In this document: piece after piece, positions 32,447 to 40,558 of the stretch
How the letters are laid out: the number at the start of each line of letters is the position of its first letter
Numbering within the stretch: position 1 is the stretch's first letter
Source: an uncultured Spirochaetota bacterium
Lineage (GTDB): Bacteria > Spirochaetota > UBA4802 > UBA5550
Reading direction: 5' to 3'
DNA length: 64,000 nt
Assembly: GCA_937872225.1 (NCBI GenBank)
Contig: CALMRZ010000047.1
Coordinates: 1-64,000, forward strand
The notes under the pieces: generated by a model
What the model was told of the DNA's origin: nothing
Database searches by the model: none
Seen by the model: only the letters and a program-made list of their open reading frames with translations
Made by a program: the position numbers and the translations under genes

Positions 32447-33568
32447 ATGCAATTCAAGGTCATAGCTCACGATACAGAAACCGCAGCCCGCACCGGCGAG
32501 ATAACCACCTCCCGGGGCATTATCCGCACGCCGGTCTTCATGCCAGTGGCAACAAGGGGCGCGGTGCGTGCCCTGTCGGGCCGCGACGTTGACGAGCTCG
32601 ACTTCGATATCATTTTGTCCAATACCTACCACCTCTACCTGCGGCCGGGGCTGGACGTGCTGCGCGCGGCCGGGGGCCTTCACGGGTTCATGAATTTCCA
32701 CCGGCCCATCCTTACCGACTCCGGCGGGTTCCAGGTCTTTTCGCTTTCCGATTTCTGCAAGGTCTACGACGACGGGGTCGAGTTCCGGTCCCACGTGGAC
32801 GGGTCGCCGCACTATTTTTCCCCCGAGTCGGTCCTGGACGCGCAGAAGGGGATCGGCTCGGACATCATGATGGTGCTGGACCAGTGCACGCACTATCCCG
32901 TGGCCGAGAAGGAGGCGCGGGATGCCGTGGACCGGACGGTGCGCTGGGCCGGAGCCTCGCACCGGTACTGGCATGAACGCTTCGATCATGATAAGCAGGC
33001 CCTCTTCGCCATCGTGCAGGGGAGCGTGTTCAGCGGCCTCAGGAAAGAGTGCGTCGAACGCCTGCTGGAACTGCCCTTTCCCGGCTATGCCATCGGCGGG
33101 CTTTCCGTGGGAGAGCCGAAGGAGCTGTACCGGGAGATTACGGAATTCACCATGGCCCTTCTCCCGGAGGAACGGCCTCGGTACATGATGGGAGTGGGGA
33201 GCCCCCTGGAGATACTCTACGCCATCAGCCAGGGCACGGACATGTTCGACTCGGTCATGCCGACGCGCATTGCGCGCAACGGCACCCTCTTCACCTCCAA
33301 CGGCAGGGTGAACATCAAGTCAGCCGCGTTCGAATCGGACCTGTCCCCCCTTGATCCCGCGTGCGGCTGCTACGTGTGCCGCACCTGTTCCCGGGCCTAC
33401 CTGCGGCACCTGTTCAGGTCCGGCGAGATATCGGCCCTGATCTACAACACCTTTCACAACCTTTATTTCATGAATTACTTCATGAGGGAAGTCAGGGAGA
33501 GCATAGCCGGGGGCTTTTTTGTAGACGTTTACCGAAGATGGGAAGCCCTGTACGAGGGCGACATTTAG
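32447..33568 (+). CDS. tgt: tRNA-guanine transglycosylase
   Basis: Tgt exchanges guanine 34 for preQ1 in tRNAs with GUN anticodons during queuosine synthesis. 373 residues with TPVFMPVATRGAVRALSGRD, the active-site LTDSGGFQVFSLSDF, VQGSVFSGLRKECVERL, GYAIGGLSVGE and DSVMPTRIARNGTLFT. The zinc ligands are CGCYVCRTCSRAYLRHLF with a later His. Complete, of normal length. No other queuosine genes lie nearby. Confidence 0.96.
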   Translation: MQFKVIAHDTETAARTGEITTSRGIIRTPVFMPVATRGAVRALSGRDVDELDFDIILSNTYHLYLRPGLDVLRAAGGLHGFMNFHRPILTDSGGFQVFSLSDFCKVYDDGVEFRSHVDGSPHYFSPESVLDAQKGIGSDIMMVLDQCTHYPVAEKEARDAVDRTVRWAGASHRYWHERFDHDKQALFAIVQGSVFSGLRKECVERLLELPFPGYAIGGLSVGEPKELYREITEFTMALLPEERPRYMMGVGSPLEILYAISQGTDMFDSVMPTRIARNGTLFTSNGRVNIKSAAFESDLSPLDPACGCYVCRTCSRAYLRHLFRSGEISALIYNTFHNLYFMNYFMREVRESIAGGFFVDVYRRWEALYEGDI

Positions 33569-33619
33569 CTTTAAATGTATAAAAATATTCTTGACCAACC
33601 TTAATTAAAATAAATAATC

Positions 33620-33648
33620 TTGACATAAAAAAGAGACGCAATTATATT
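33620..33648 (+). promoter_or_regulatory. Strong sigma-70 promoter of the second STAS gene
   Basis: TTGACA (33620-33625), a 17-base spacer and TATATT (33643-33648). This is nearly the full housekeeping consensus with ideal spacing, about 50 bases before the STAS ATG at 33701. High basal expression of the STAS protein is expected. Confidence 0.8.
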
Positions 33649-33700
33649 GTTGGCGGCATAATTTTTCGTAAAATGGCATAATGAGGGGGCTGGGGAGCAC

Positions 33701-34039
33701 ATGGATATTTCGACCAGATCAAAAGGAGATGTCGTCGTACTCGATATAGCCGGCGAAATTGATCTCTACAACGCGCCTGAAATAAAAGACATCATTAACA
33801 AGCTCATTGAAGAAAGAAAATATAATGTCATAATCAACCTCGAAAAGGTGTCCTACATAGATTCTTCCGGAATCGGCGCTCTCATCTCCAGCCTTTCAAA
33901 CCTCAAGAAATACCAGGGCGGTCTTAAGATAATCAACGTGTTCGCGTCAGTGCGGAAGGTGTTCGAGCTGACCAAGCTCACATCCTTTTTTGAGATTTTT
34001 GATTCTGAGGACGATGCGGTAAGTTCGTTTGCCGGATAA
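33701..34039 (+). CDS. STAS-domain anti-sigma-factor antagonist (second copy)
   Basis: 112 residues, a complete SpoIIAA/RsbV-like STAS domain: EIDLYNAPEIKDIINKLIEE, NVIINLEKVSYIDSSGIGALISS (phosphorylatable serine in IDSSGIG), and a C-terminal FELTKLTSFFEIFDSEDDA. It resembles the first STAS protein at 105 in style but is clearly a different paralogue. No kinase/phosphatase partner is adjacent. The gene has its own strong promoter and is followed by the DUF4398/LysM lipoprotein gene. Confidence 0.9.
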   Translation: MDISTRSKGDVVVLDIAGEIDLYNAPEIKDIINKLIEERKYNVIINLEKVSYIDSSGIGALISSLSNLKKYQGGLKIINVFASVRKVFELTKLTSFFEIFDSEDDAVSSFAG

Positions 34040-34116
34040 CGGTTTCGCCTTGCCATTATCGGGCAGCGGCATAACATCATTCTAAACCGATTATAATTAT
34101 ACTCAACGAGGTCACC

Positions 34117-35301
34117 ATGAAGCGGATAAGTAATGTTTCGATCATAGCCATTGCCGTCATGTCCCTGGCCATGTGCATCGCGTGCCGGGCGAATATACCG
34201 ATCCGGGAAATGTCCTACGCGAAGAAAGACATCAGCGCGGCGCAGAAGGTGAAAGCCGAGAAGTACGCCCCCGAGGAACTGGACGCCGCCAACAAGAAGC
34301 TCTTTGAAAGCCATGACCAGGCGGTCAAGGAAGACGACAAGGCGGCCAAGAAGTCGGCCGAGGAGGCCTCTAATCTTGCCCGGGTCGCGTACAACAAGGC
34401 GCTGCCGCTGCTGGCAAAGGACACCATCTCCATAGCGGAGAAGAGCATCGGCGAGGCCGGCGAGGCCTACGCCGAGCGGCTTGCCGCAGAAGAGTACCAT
34501 GAGGCCGAGGAGGCACTCAAGCAGGCCAACGACCAGTTCCAGAACAGGCAATACGAGCAGGCCTACGCTTCGGCGGTCAGGGCCGATGAAAAAGCGAAGA
34601 ACGCCCGCAACATTGCCCTGGGCAAGAAAGACGTCCTGCGCGACTCCATCGTCGAGGTGAAGCGGACCCTGGAGGATGCGGAGAAATACGGGGCGAAGAA
34701 ATACGCGGCCGACAAGTTCAACCTTGCCAATGAAAACATCGAGGTGGCCGAGAAGGCCTACGACGCGCGGGAGCTGAAGAAGGGGTTTTCGGCCGTTGAA
34801 GTGGCGAAGCTGAACGCCGACGAGGCCCTCCTCGCGGCGCTGAAGAACACGGCGGCCGAGAGGCTCGCCGCCGCGGAAAAAATGGTGGGACAGGCTGAAA
34901 AATCGAAATACGCCTCGCAGAAAAAAGCAGAGATGAACGCCGCCAGGGAATCACTTGAAAACGCAAAATCAAAGCTGGCCGACGCTCAATACAAGGACTC
35001 GATCGCCGCTTCAGACGAGGCGATGCGCCTTGCCATGCTGGTCATGTCGAAAAAGACCGAGGGAACGGAAATCGCCGAGGGCGGCGACGTGAACCAGCAG
35101 CAATTCGATGAGAAGGACTACTGGGAATATACGGTCGTTTACCGCCAGCGTTACAAGGACTGCCTCTGGTATATCTCGAAGAAGTTTTACCATAACCCGC
35201 GCAAATGGAAAACAATTTACGAATTTAACAAGGACCAGATTAAGAACCCGAACCTGATATTACCCGGCTGGGTGCTGAAGGTGCCCAAACCTAAAAAATA
35301 G
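34117..35301 (+). CDS. DUF4398/LysM lipoprotein
   Basis: 394 residues. A lipoprotein signal ends MCIACRAN, with the cysteine near residue 23. A long helical body follows, made of repeated segments such as KYAPEELDAANKKLFESHDQAV and KYAADKFNLANENIEVAEKAY, typical of DUF4398 repeats. The C-terminal LysM domain (about 345-392) reads DCLWYISKKFYHNPRKWKTIYEFNKDQIKNPNLILPGWVLKVP. The protein is predicted to be outer-membrane or periplasm-anchored and to bind peptidoglycan. Such proteins are frequent in spirochaetes. CGAGG precedes the ATG. Confidence 0.85.
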   Translation: MKRISNVSIIAIAVMSLAMCIACRANIPIREMSYAKKDISAAQKVKAEKYAPEELDAANKKLFESHDQAVKEDDKAAKKSAEEASNLARVAYNKALPLLAKDTISIAEKSIGEAGEAYAERLAAEEYHEAEEALKQANDQFQNRQYEQAYASAVRADEKAKNARNIALGKKDVLRDSIVEVKRTLEDAEKYGAKKYAADKFNLANENIEVAEKAYDARELKKGFSAVEVAKLNADEALLAALKNTAAERLAAAEKMVGQAEKSKYASQKKAEMNAARESLENAKSKLADAQYKDSIAASDEAMRLAMLVMSKKTEGTEIAEGGDVNQQQFDEKDYWEYTVVYRQRYKDCLWYISKKFYHNPRKWKTIYEFNKDQIKNPNLILPGWVLKVPKPKK

Positions 35302-35617
35302 GAAGCAGGCGGCAGGATCAATCCCTTTTGCCGGCAGGTTACTATGCCGCTGTTGCACGGCGCTCCGGCGGCGGGCAGCGCGGGAGGTTGAATGTTCATT
35401 TTCCACTTCTGTTTACCGGGGACGTGATTTTCTACTGCGGCTGATATCATCCGCTGCTGTCCGCGGCCCTATGAATATGGCTTGACGGTATCCGGGGTTT
35501 GCTCCATCACTATCCTTGCCTGAACGCGGCGGTTGTTACCCGCAGATAAGGATAGCTCCCAAACGCCGCCATGCCGGCGGACAGGCAGTATCAACAAAGC
35601 GAACTGATCACGGTGAT
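35302..35617 (+). other. Leader region of the sigma factor gene with a stem-loop
   Basis: No gene is seen. A stem pairs CTATCCTT (35510-35517) with AAGGATAG (35548-35555) around a 30-base loop, about 60 bases before the sigma-factor ATG. The sigma-factor frame remains open upstream to 35516, but that extension is within this structure and lacks a ribosome-binding site. A structured leader controlling translation is possible. Confidence 0.4.
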
Positions 35618-36637
35618 ATGAAAAGACAGACCAAGAAAGGGCACGATGCCGAGAAAGACCGGGGCGAAAAGGACCAGGAAGCGACGTCTGATGTAATGCA
35701 GGGTCCTGATGCGGCCGATGAAAATCCCGACCTTGATTTCATTGATGATATCGACATCGACATCCGCAAGGTCACCTCGAACGTCAAGAAAAAAGAATCC
35801 GCAGGCTATTCAGACTCCTCCATTTCATGGTACCTTGACCAGATAAACAAGATACCTCTCCTGTCCCGCGAGGAGGAAGACCGCCTGGCCCGGGGCGCCC
35901 GGGACGGCGATGAGAACGCGAAGAACCGCCTCATAAAGGCAAACCTCCGCTTTGTCGTTTCGATCGCGAAGAAATACCAGACCAGCGGGATATCCCTCCT
36001 TGACCTGATCAACGAGGGGAACATGGGGCTTATAAAGGCCGCTGAAAAATTCGACCCGGACCGCGGCTTCCATTTCATATCCTACGCCGTGTGGTGGATC
36101 CGGCAGGCCATCATTCTCGCGATTTCGCAGAAGGCCTCGCTGATCAGGCTCCCTCTGAACCGCACCGCCGACATCCAGAAGATCGAAAAGGTCCACAAGA
36201 AGCTTGAAAGCAAGCTCGGCAGGGAGCCCAGCCCCGGCGAGATCGCCGAGGACCTCGATATGGACGACGACGAGATAAACCACCTGCGCAACATCACGCA
36301 GGACTACATATCCCTCGATTCATCCTACGGCGACTCCGAGGACACCACCATCCTGAGCATGATCGTGGACCAGCGGGTCGATTCCCCGGACAAAAAGGTG
36401 CTGGACGAGTCGCTCTCCTCGGCCCTGGATGACGTCCTGAAGACCCTGACCGAGTCGGAGCGGCAGATCATCAAGATGCGCTTCGGCCTTGACGGGTACG
36501 AGCCGATGTCGCTCCAGCAGATCGGCGACGAGTTCAAGCTCTCCAAGGAGCGGATACGGCAGATCGAAAAAAAGGCGATACGCCGCCTGAGACACCCCTC
36601 GCGGAGCCAGCGGCTGAAAAGCTTCCTCCAGGATTGA
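35618..36637 (+). CDS. Sigma-70-family factor, group 2 (RpoD/RpoS-like)
   Basis: 339 residues from ATG 35618. An acidic N-terminus is followed by region 1.2 (SISWYLDQINKIPLLSREEEDRLA) and region 2 (LRFVVSIAKKYQTSGISLLDLINEGNMGLIKAAEKFDPDRG, YAVWWIRQAI). Regions 3 and 4 complete it (LQQIGDEFKLSKERIRQIEKKAIRRLRHP). It lacks the large region 1.1 and non-conserved insert of the primary sigma factor, so a general-stress or stationary-phase role like RpoS is more likely. The ribosome-binding site is weak (GGTG) and a leader hairpin lies upstream. Confidence 0.88.
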   Translation: MKRQTKKGHDAEKDRGEKDQEATSDVMQGPDAADENPDLDFIDDIDIDIRKVTSNVKKKESAGYSDSSISWYLDQINKIPLLSREEEDRLARGARDGDENAKNRLIKANLRFVVSIAKKYQTSGISLLDLINEGNMGLIKAAEKFDPDRGFHFISYAVWWIRQAIILAISQKASLIRLPLNRTADIQKIEKVHKKLESKLGREPSPGEIAEDLDMDDDEINHLRNITQDYISLDSSYGDSEDTTILSMIVDQRVDSPDKKVLDESLSSALDDVLKTLTESERQIIKMRFGLDGYEPMSLQQIGDEFKLSKERIRQIEKKAIRRLRHPSRSQRLKSFLQD

Positions 36638-36640
36638 GCC

Positions 36641-37720
36641 ATGTGGTATTTTTTCCCGGGATTCATAGCAGGCGCCATGGCGGCGCTGTTTCTCTTTTCC
36701 CCCGCTCCGGCGGTCGAGATCTGCCCCGAGTGGTGGGGCGGTTTGAAGAACCTATCCGCCATCGAGAAGTCCCCCGGCGGCACTCCCAAGGCCTCCTTCT
36801 TCGTGCGGGCCGGCGACCGGGACTATTTTCTCCTCAAGGGCGACGGCGGGGTCTCCGTTTCCGGCTCCGTGACCGACGGCCTTGCCGCCTTCAGCGGCAA
36901 CGGTCTCTTCTATGCCAGGTACCAGAAGGTGGGGAACGATGTCGAGTTCTTCAACGCGAAGGGCGACCGCTTCTGGAAGATCGATTCCATGGAGTACCCG
37001 TACCTCTCCTTCGGCGGCAAGGTCGTCCTGCTGATGAACGGCGACCAGTCGGGCATACGCATGGTGGATTACAACGGCAATCTCGCGAACATCCGCATCT
37101 CCGGCAGGACCTGCACCGCCATCGCCTTTTCCGACGCCGGCGATTACAGCGCCGTGGGGTTCCTTGACGGATCGTATTACTTCCTCAGCCCGAAGGGAAC
37201 AATGATCCATTACGGAATGACGCCGAAGGGAACCATGGTGAAGGGACTGGCGGTTAACCGCGACGGCTCCCATGGCGCCGTGCATTACGGGAACACGGAG
37301 ACAGACCGGGTCCGTGTCGTTGCTATCGCTTCGGATGATTATGACGAGGTCGACCTTGCCCACGCGCATCCGGTCAAGACGTCGCTCCATGTCAACGGCG
37401 GCGGTTACTGCACCATTATAGATACCGACCGGGTCCTCTATATTTCACCCTCGGGAAGCGTGAAGCTGAACATCCCCGTCCCGGCGAAGCGGGAGGGCCA
37501 TTCGTCGATAAGTTGTTCCGGCGCCCTCTATGCCGTTTCATACACCATGCGGACCGGCCCGTCCAGGCTCCTCCTCTTCCGGGATGACGGCGTCATGCTC
37601 TTCACGAAGGATTTCCCCGGGGAATCGTTTCTCGACGCTTCGCTGCGGGAGGGGCTCCTGTTCCTGCGCGGGTCCGACAGCGTGTTCTGCTACAGCCTCC
37701 ACGGGATCCAGACGCCCTGA
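36641..37720 (+). CDS. Secreted beta-propeller-like protein of unknown function
   Basis: 359 residues. An N-terminal hydrophobic signal (about 2-22) precedes a body of repeated short beta strands with Gly/Asp turns, such as FLKGDGGVSVSGS, YSAVGFLDGSYYFLSPKG and LYISPSGSVKLNIP. This suggests a WD40- or PQQ-type propeller. No catalytic motif is visible. It begins three bases after the sigma-factor stop codon, so the two are probably co-transcribed, which is a curious pairing. Confidence 0.7.
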   Translation: MWYFFPGFIAGAMAALFLFSPAPAVEICPEWWGGLKNLSAIEKSPGGTPKASFFVRAGDRDYFLLKGDGGVSVSGSVTDGLAAFSGNGLFYARYQKVGNDVEFFNAKGDRFWKIDSMEYPYLSFGGKVVLLMNGDQSGIRMVDYNGNLANIRISGRTCTAIAFSDAGDYSAVGFLDGSYYFLSPKGTMIHYGMTPKGTMVKGLAVNRDGSHGAVHYGNTETDRVRVVAIASDDYDEVDLAHAHPVKTSLHVNGGGYCTIIDTDRVLYISPSGSVKLNIPVPAKREGHSSISCSGALYAVSYTMRTGPSRLLLFRDDGVMLFTKDFPGESFLDASLREGLLFLRGSDSVFCYSLHGIQTP

Positions 37721-37744
37721 AGCCGGGTGCGCGTCTTTCAGCCC

Positions 37745-38086
37745 CTACAGGAAGACCATCATCAGTATGAATCCCGCCAGGGATACGACCGCGGAGACCA
37801 CCAGTGAAATGCGGAACCGGTCAGACTTTCTCTTGTTCCGCATCATGTTCATGCCCATGCCCCAGACGCAGAGCAGGAAGTTCAGGAACAGGAGCACCTT
37901 CGCGATGATGACGCCGGCGCTGAAATCCACGAGGGACTGCCGTATCGAGTTGTAGCTTGTTCCCGATGGGTGCGTCATCTGGTAAATGAAGAACGCGAGG
38001 ATGACCATCAGCCAGGATGCAACGCTGCAGAAGGTGATCATCCTGGCCATGGTGTCTGGCCCCCGCCTGCGGTTTTGAATAGCCAT
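37745..38086 (-). CDS. Small membrane protein of unknown function
   Basis: 113 residues from ATG 38086, which has GGAGGGG four bases upstream; a start at 38098 would add four residues. Three transmembrane segments are visible (about residues 18-36, 58-79 and 92-113), separated by a loop with THPSGTSYNSIRQSLVDFS and a basic MMRNKRKSDRFR. The family is not recognised. It is convergent with the propeller-like gene. Confidence 0.7.
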   Translation of the reverse strand: MAIQNRRRGPDTMARMITFCSVASWLMVILAFFIYQMTHPSGTSYNSIRQSLVDFSAGVIIAKVLLFLNFLLCVWGMGMNMMRNKRKSDRFRISLVVSAVVSLAGFILMMVFL

Positions 38087-38225
38087 ATACCCCTCCATCG
38101 TACGTATTGAATGGCGGCTGACAGTCCCGATAGTTGATCAGCGGCCATGGTCTCGTATTTGTCGTGTGAGGATTGCCGTGTTGAACGTGTCCCACGTATA
38201 CTCCATGGTGCGGGAATAATCAACA

Positions 38226-39143
38226 TTATTTTTCAACAGTCCGCGCCGGGGGACGCTGCTCCGGCAGGTCGGTCTCTTCCAGGAGGAATTTCGCGTCGGC
38301 GGCGGTCGCGGTCCCTCCGCCGATGCCGGCGATGAGCGAGCGGAGGCGGCCGGCGAAAAAGTCCCGGTCCCGTTTCAGGGCCCCGGCAAGGAGGATGCGG
38401 GCCTTCTCCAGGGCCATGGCCTCCGCGCTGCTGCGGTATTCCGGGGGGAGGGCGACGCCGTCATCAGCCAGGAGCTTCACGATCGAATAGACCCTGAAGC
38501 GGTCCATGGCAGGGTACCGGGCGGAGAGCTGGTCCCGGTGACCGCCGTGGCGGACGACGAGCTTCTCGGGGATGAAGCCGACCCGTTCCCGGGCGGTGAC
38601 CCTGAGCCAGAGGTCGTAATCCTCACAGGCCGCCAGGTCCTCGTCGAAGGGGCCGTACCGGTCGAAGCACTGCCGTGACAGCGCTGTTGCCGAGGGGCTT
38701 ATCAGGCAGAGAGCGAGGGATTCGACGAAAATGTTTCCCTCCCGCTTCAGGTGCCGGAGCCTCGGGTTCACCCGGCGCCCCTTCCGTATCCATTCCTCGC
38801 CGGTCTGGTGGATCGCCACGCCGGGGTTCTCCCTGATGAAGCGCTCCTGGCGCGCGAGCTTTTCCGGGAGCCACCGGTCGTCGGAATCGAGGAAGGCGAT
38901 CCAGGGGGAGGATGACACCGTGACGCCGGCGTTGCGGGCGGCGCTCACCCCGCGGTGATCCCTGCGGAGGTACCTGATGCGGCCGCAGTATTCGTCGGCG
39001 AGGGCCGGGGTGCCGTCCGTGGACCCGTCGTCCACCACGATGAGCTCGAAGTCGGTAAAGGTCTGGGCCAGGACCGACTCGATGGCGTCTCTCACAGAAA
39101 GATGCCTGTTGTATACCGGTATGATGACGGAGAAGAAGGGCAT
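38226..39143 (-). CDS. Family 2 glycosyltransferase
   Basis: 305 residues with a complete GT-A fold: SVIIPVYNRHLSVRDAIESVLAQT, ELIVVDDGSTDGT (first DxD region), GVSAARNAGV and WIAFLDSDDRWLPEKL (metal-binding DSDD). The acceptor side has the CEDYDLWLRV motif. It transfers a sugar from a nucleotide donor, probably in envelope or protein glycosylation. The start MPFFSVI at 39143 is typical; an upstream GTG at 39182 is possible. It points away from the riboswitch-controlled gene. Confidence 0.9.
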   Translation of the reverse strand: MPFFSVIIPVYNRHLSVRDAIESVLAQTFTDFELIVVDDGSTDGTPALADEYCGRIRYLRRDHRGVSAARNAGVTVSSSPWIAFLDSDDRWLPEKLARQERFIRENPGVAIHQTGEEWIRKGRRVNPRLRHLKREGNIFVESLALCLISPSATALSRQCFDRYGPFDEDLAACEDYDLWLRVTARERVGFIPEKLVVRHGGHRDQLSARYPAMDRFRVYSIVKLLADDGVALPPEYRSSAEAMALEKARILLAGALKRDRDFFAGRLRSLIAGIGGGTATAADAKFLLEETDLPEQRPPARTVEK

Positions 39144-39197
39144 GCTAATGCTGTGATGAAGGAGTAACGCGGTGGCAACCACTTTTTTATTGAAAAA

Positions 39198-39322
39198 CGG
39201 TCCCGTGAAGTCCCGGTGCCATTACGGGAGCGGCCTAATCTCGTGGACTGCCCGCGACTGTGAAAAAGATGTTGCAAAGACACGGGGCTCCCGGCATGGT
39301 AAACGATCCCTTCAGCGGACCG
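39198..39322 (+). promoter_or_regulatory. Cobalamin riboswitch
   Basis: The conserved core GGACTGCCCGCGACTGTGA (39245-39263) closely matches the cobalamin-riboswitch signature GCTGCCCCCGCAACTGTAA. The ends pair as CGGTCC (39198-39203) with GGACCG (39317-39322), and TCCCG (39211-39215) pairs with CGGGA (39225-39229). The distal GCCACTG...GGGAAGGC part is degenerate or missing, so some B12-box elements are unclear. It lies just upstream, on the same strand, of the CbiR-like gene. Confidence 0.72.
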
Positions 39323-39371
39323 GCGGAGAAGGCGGGAAAAAGCGGTTTGAGGGGTTGTACATTCCGGGAAT

Positions 39372-39400
39372 AGGAGAAAACAGGGACCCCCGGTTCTCCT
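39372..39400 (+). promoter_or_regulatory. Hairpin at the start of the CbiR-like gene (possible expression platform)
   Basis: AGGAGAA (39372-39378) pairs with TTCTCCT (39394-39400), ending one base before GGAAAG, the only ribosome-binding-site-like sequence ahead of the ATG at 39410. With the riboswitch 50 bases upstream, it may be the switching element that limits translation when cobalamin is bound. Confidence 0.4.
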
Positions 39401-39409
39401 GGAAAGCTC

Positions 39410-40303
39410 ATGATTATTGAATATAGCTCAGTCTGTTTAAACGAAGACAATTACATCGAAAAAATCGAGGAGGCCCGCGGCCTCGTTTCCGCCGCTGGCT
39501 ATGAATTCGGCGTTCAGATACACAATTCCATAGACGAATCGTTCCTATGCAAGCTGGTTCCCCTGGCCGGCGAGCTCCCTTTTTCCGTGCATTCGCCGAT
39601 TCTGGCCAAATACTTTCTGAACCTTGCCGCGGGGGACATCGGGACGCTCAAACCAGACCTGGTGTCCGCGGCGTCAAAGCTCGCACTGTTCGGAACGGAC
39701 CTCTTTTTTTTCCATGGCTTTTTCCTCACCGATAAGCCGATCGTTCATGACATGAAAAATTACCGCGCAGCGATGCGCGAGGGCATCGGCCCGGAGTATT
39801 CGCTGCGCGGATCCTTCATCATGGACCCGGCGTTTTTCGAGACAGAACAGTACCGGGCGATGAAGGAAAATTTCAGGAACAATCTGGCCGCGGCAAAGGA
39901 TCTGTTTCCCGGCCTGACCGTCGCGCTGGAAAACGATTTTGTCGGCATAGGCAGCGGCCTCCAGCGGCCGCAGGAGATCGTCGAGCTTGTAGACGACCTC
40001 TGGTTCGATACGGGCCACTTCTGGTGCGCGTCCCTTGTGCATGGGTTCGATTTCCATGAGGAGTGCCGGCGCGTCCTGGACTCGGTGAAGGTCCACGGGG
40101 TCCACGTCAATCATAACCTGTTGACGGACGCCGATCCCCCGGAAACCATCAGGGACAGCCATGCCCATCTGTACGCCCCGTCCGGGCAGAACCTGAAACC
40201 CATCGTACGGTATATCCGTGACCGGAATATTCCGCGGCTCACCCTCGAGATCGTGGATGGAGACATTGAAGACCTGAAGATAGTGCTTGGCTGGATGGAT
40301 TAG
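39410..40303 (+). CDS. cbiR: TIM-barrel enzyme, probable cobamide-remodelling protein CbiR
   Basis: 297 residues of the AP-endonuclease-2/xylose-isomerase-like barrel superfamily, with metal-binding-type residues in LPFSVHSPILAKY, FFHGFFLTDKP, TVALENDF, WFDTGHFWCASL, VHGVHVNHN and LTLEIVDGD. Such barrels are often annotated as sugar isomerases. The cobalamin riboswitch directly upstream points instead to CbiR, the cobamide-remodelling enzyme of this superfamily that cleaves imported cobamides at the nucleotide loop so that the base can be exchanged. The barrel family is seen in the sequence; the CbiR function is inferred from the riboswitch. No other cobamide genes are in the window. Confidence 0.7.
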   Translation: MIIEYSSVCLNEDNYIEKIEEARGLVSAAGYEFGVQIHNSIDESFLCKLVPLAGELPFSVHSPILAKYFLNLAAGDIGTLKPDLVSAASKLALFGTDLFFFHGFFLTDKPIVHDMKNYRAAMREGIGPEYSLRGSFIMDPAFFETEQYRAMKENFRNNLAAAKDLFPGLTVALENDFVGIGSGLQRPQEIVELVDDLWFDTGHFWCASLVHGFDFHEECRRVLDSVKVHGVHVNHNLLTDADPPETIRDSHAHLYAPSGQNLKPIVRYIRDRNIPRLTLEIVDGDIEDLKIVLGWMD

Positions 40304-40317
40304 CGTCGGGTGTAAAT

Positions 40318-40347
40318 AATAGGGCCGGGTTTAAACCCGGCCCTATT
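40318..40347 (+). terminator. 30-bp perfect palindrome between cbiR and tRNA-Ala (probable bidirectional terminator)
   Basis: The 15 bases at 40318-40332 are the exact reverse complement of 40333-40347, with a TTTAAA centre. It lies 15 bases after the cbiR-like stop and directly after the 3' end of the convergent tRNA gene. The tail is only weakly T-rich on either strand, so termination is probable rather than proven. Confidence 0.6.
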
Positions 40348-40348
40348 G

Positions 40349-40422
<74 letters not shown>

Positions 40423-40439
40423 GTGAGGTGTCATAGGTA

Positions 40440-40468
40440 AATGTATTGAAAGGCCCTTAATCTGTCAA
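40440..40468 (-). promoter_or_regulatory. Sigma-70 promoter of tRNA-Ala
   Basis: On the minus strand TTGACA (40468-40463), a 17-base spacer, then TACATT (40445-40440), about 20 bases before the tRNA 5' end at 40422. Perfect -35, four of six bases in the -10, ideal spacing. Confidence 0.7.
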
Positions 40469-40558
40469 TACTATTGTTGCATAATATTTTCAATAGTGCC
40501 CGAATCCGGCCGTTTATTGGTGTTTTTGCCGGCGCCGACTTGCCGGTTTCTATGCCCT

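Noticed and set aside
39172-39420. 82-codon frame over the riboswitch
   Set aside because: Translates the cobalamin-riboswitch core and has no protein family features.
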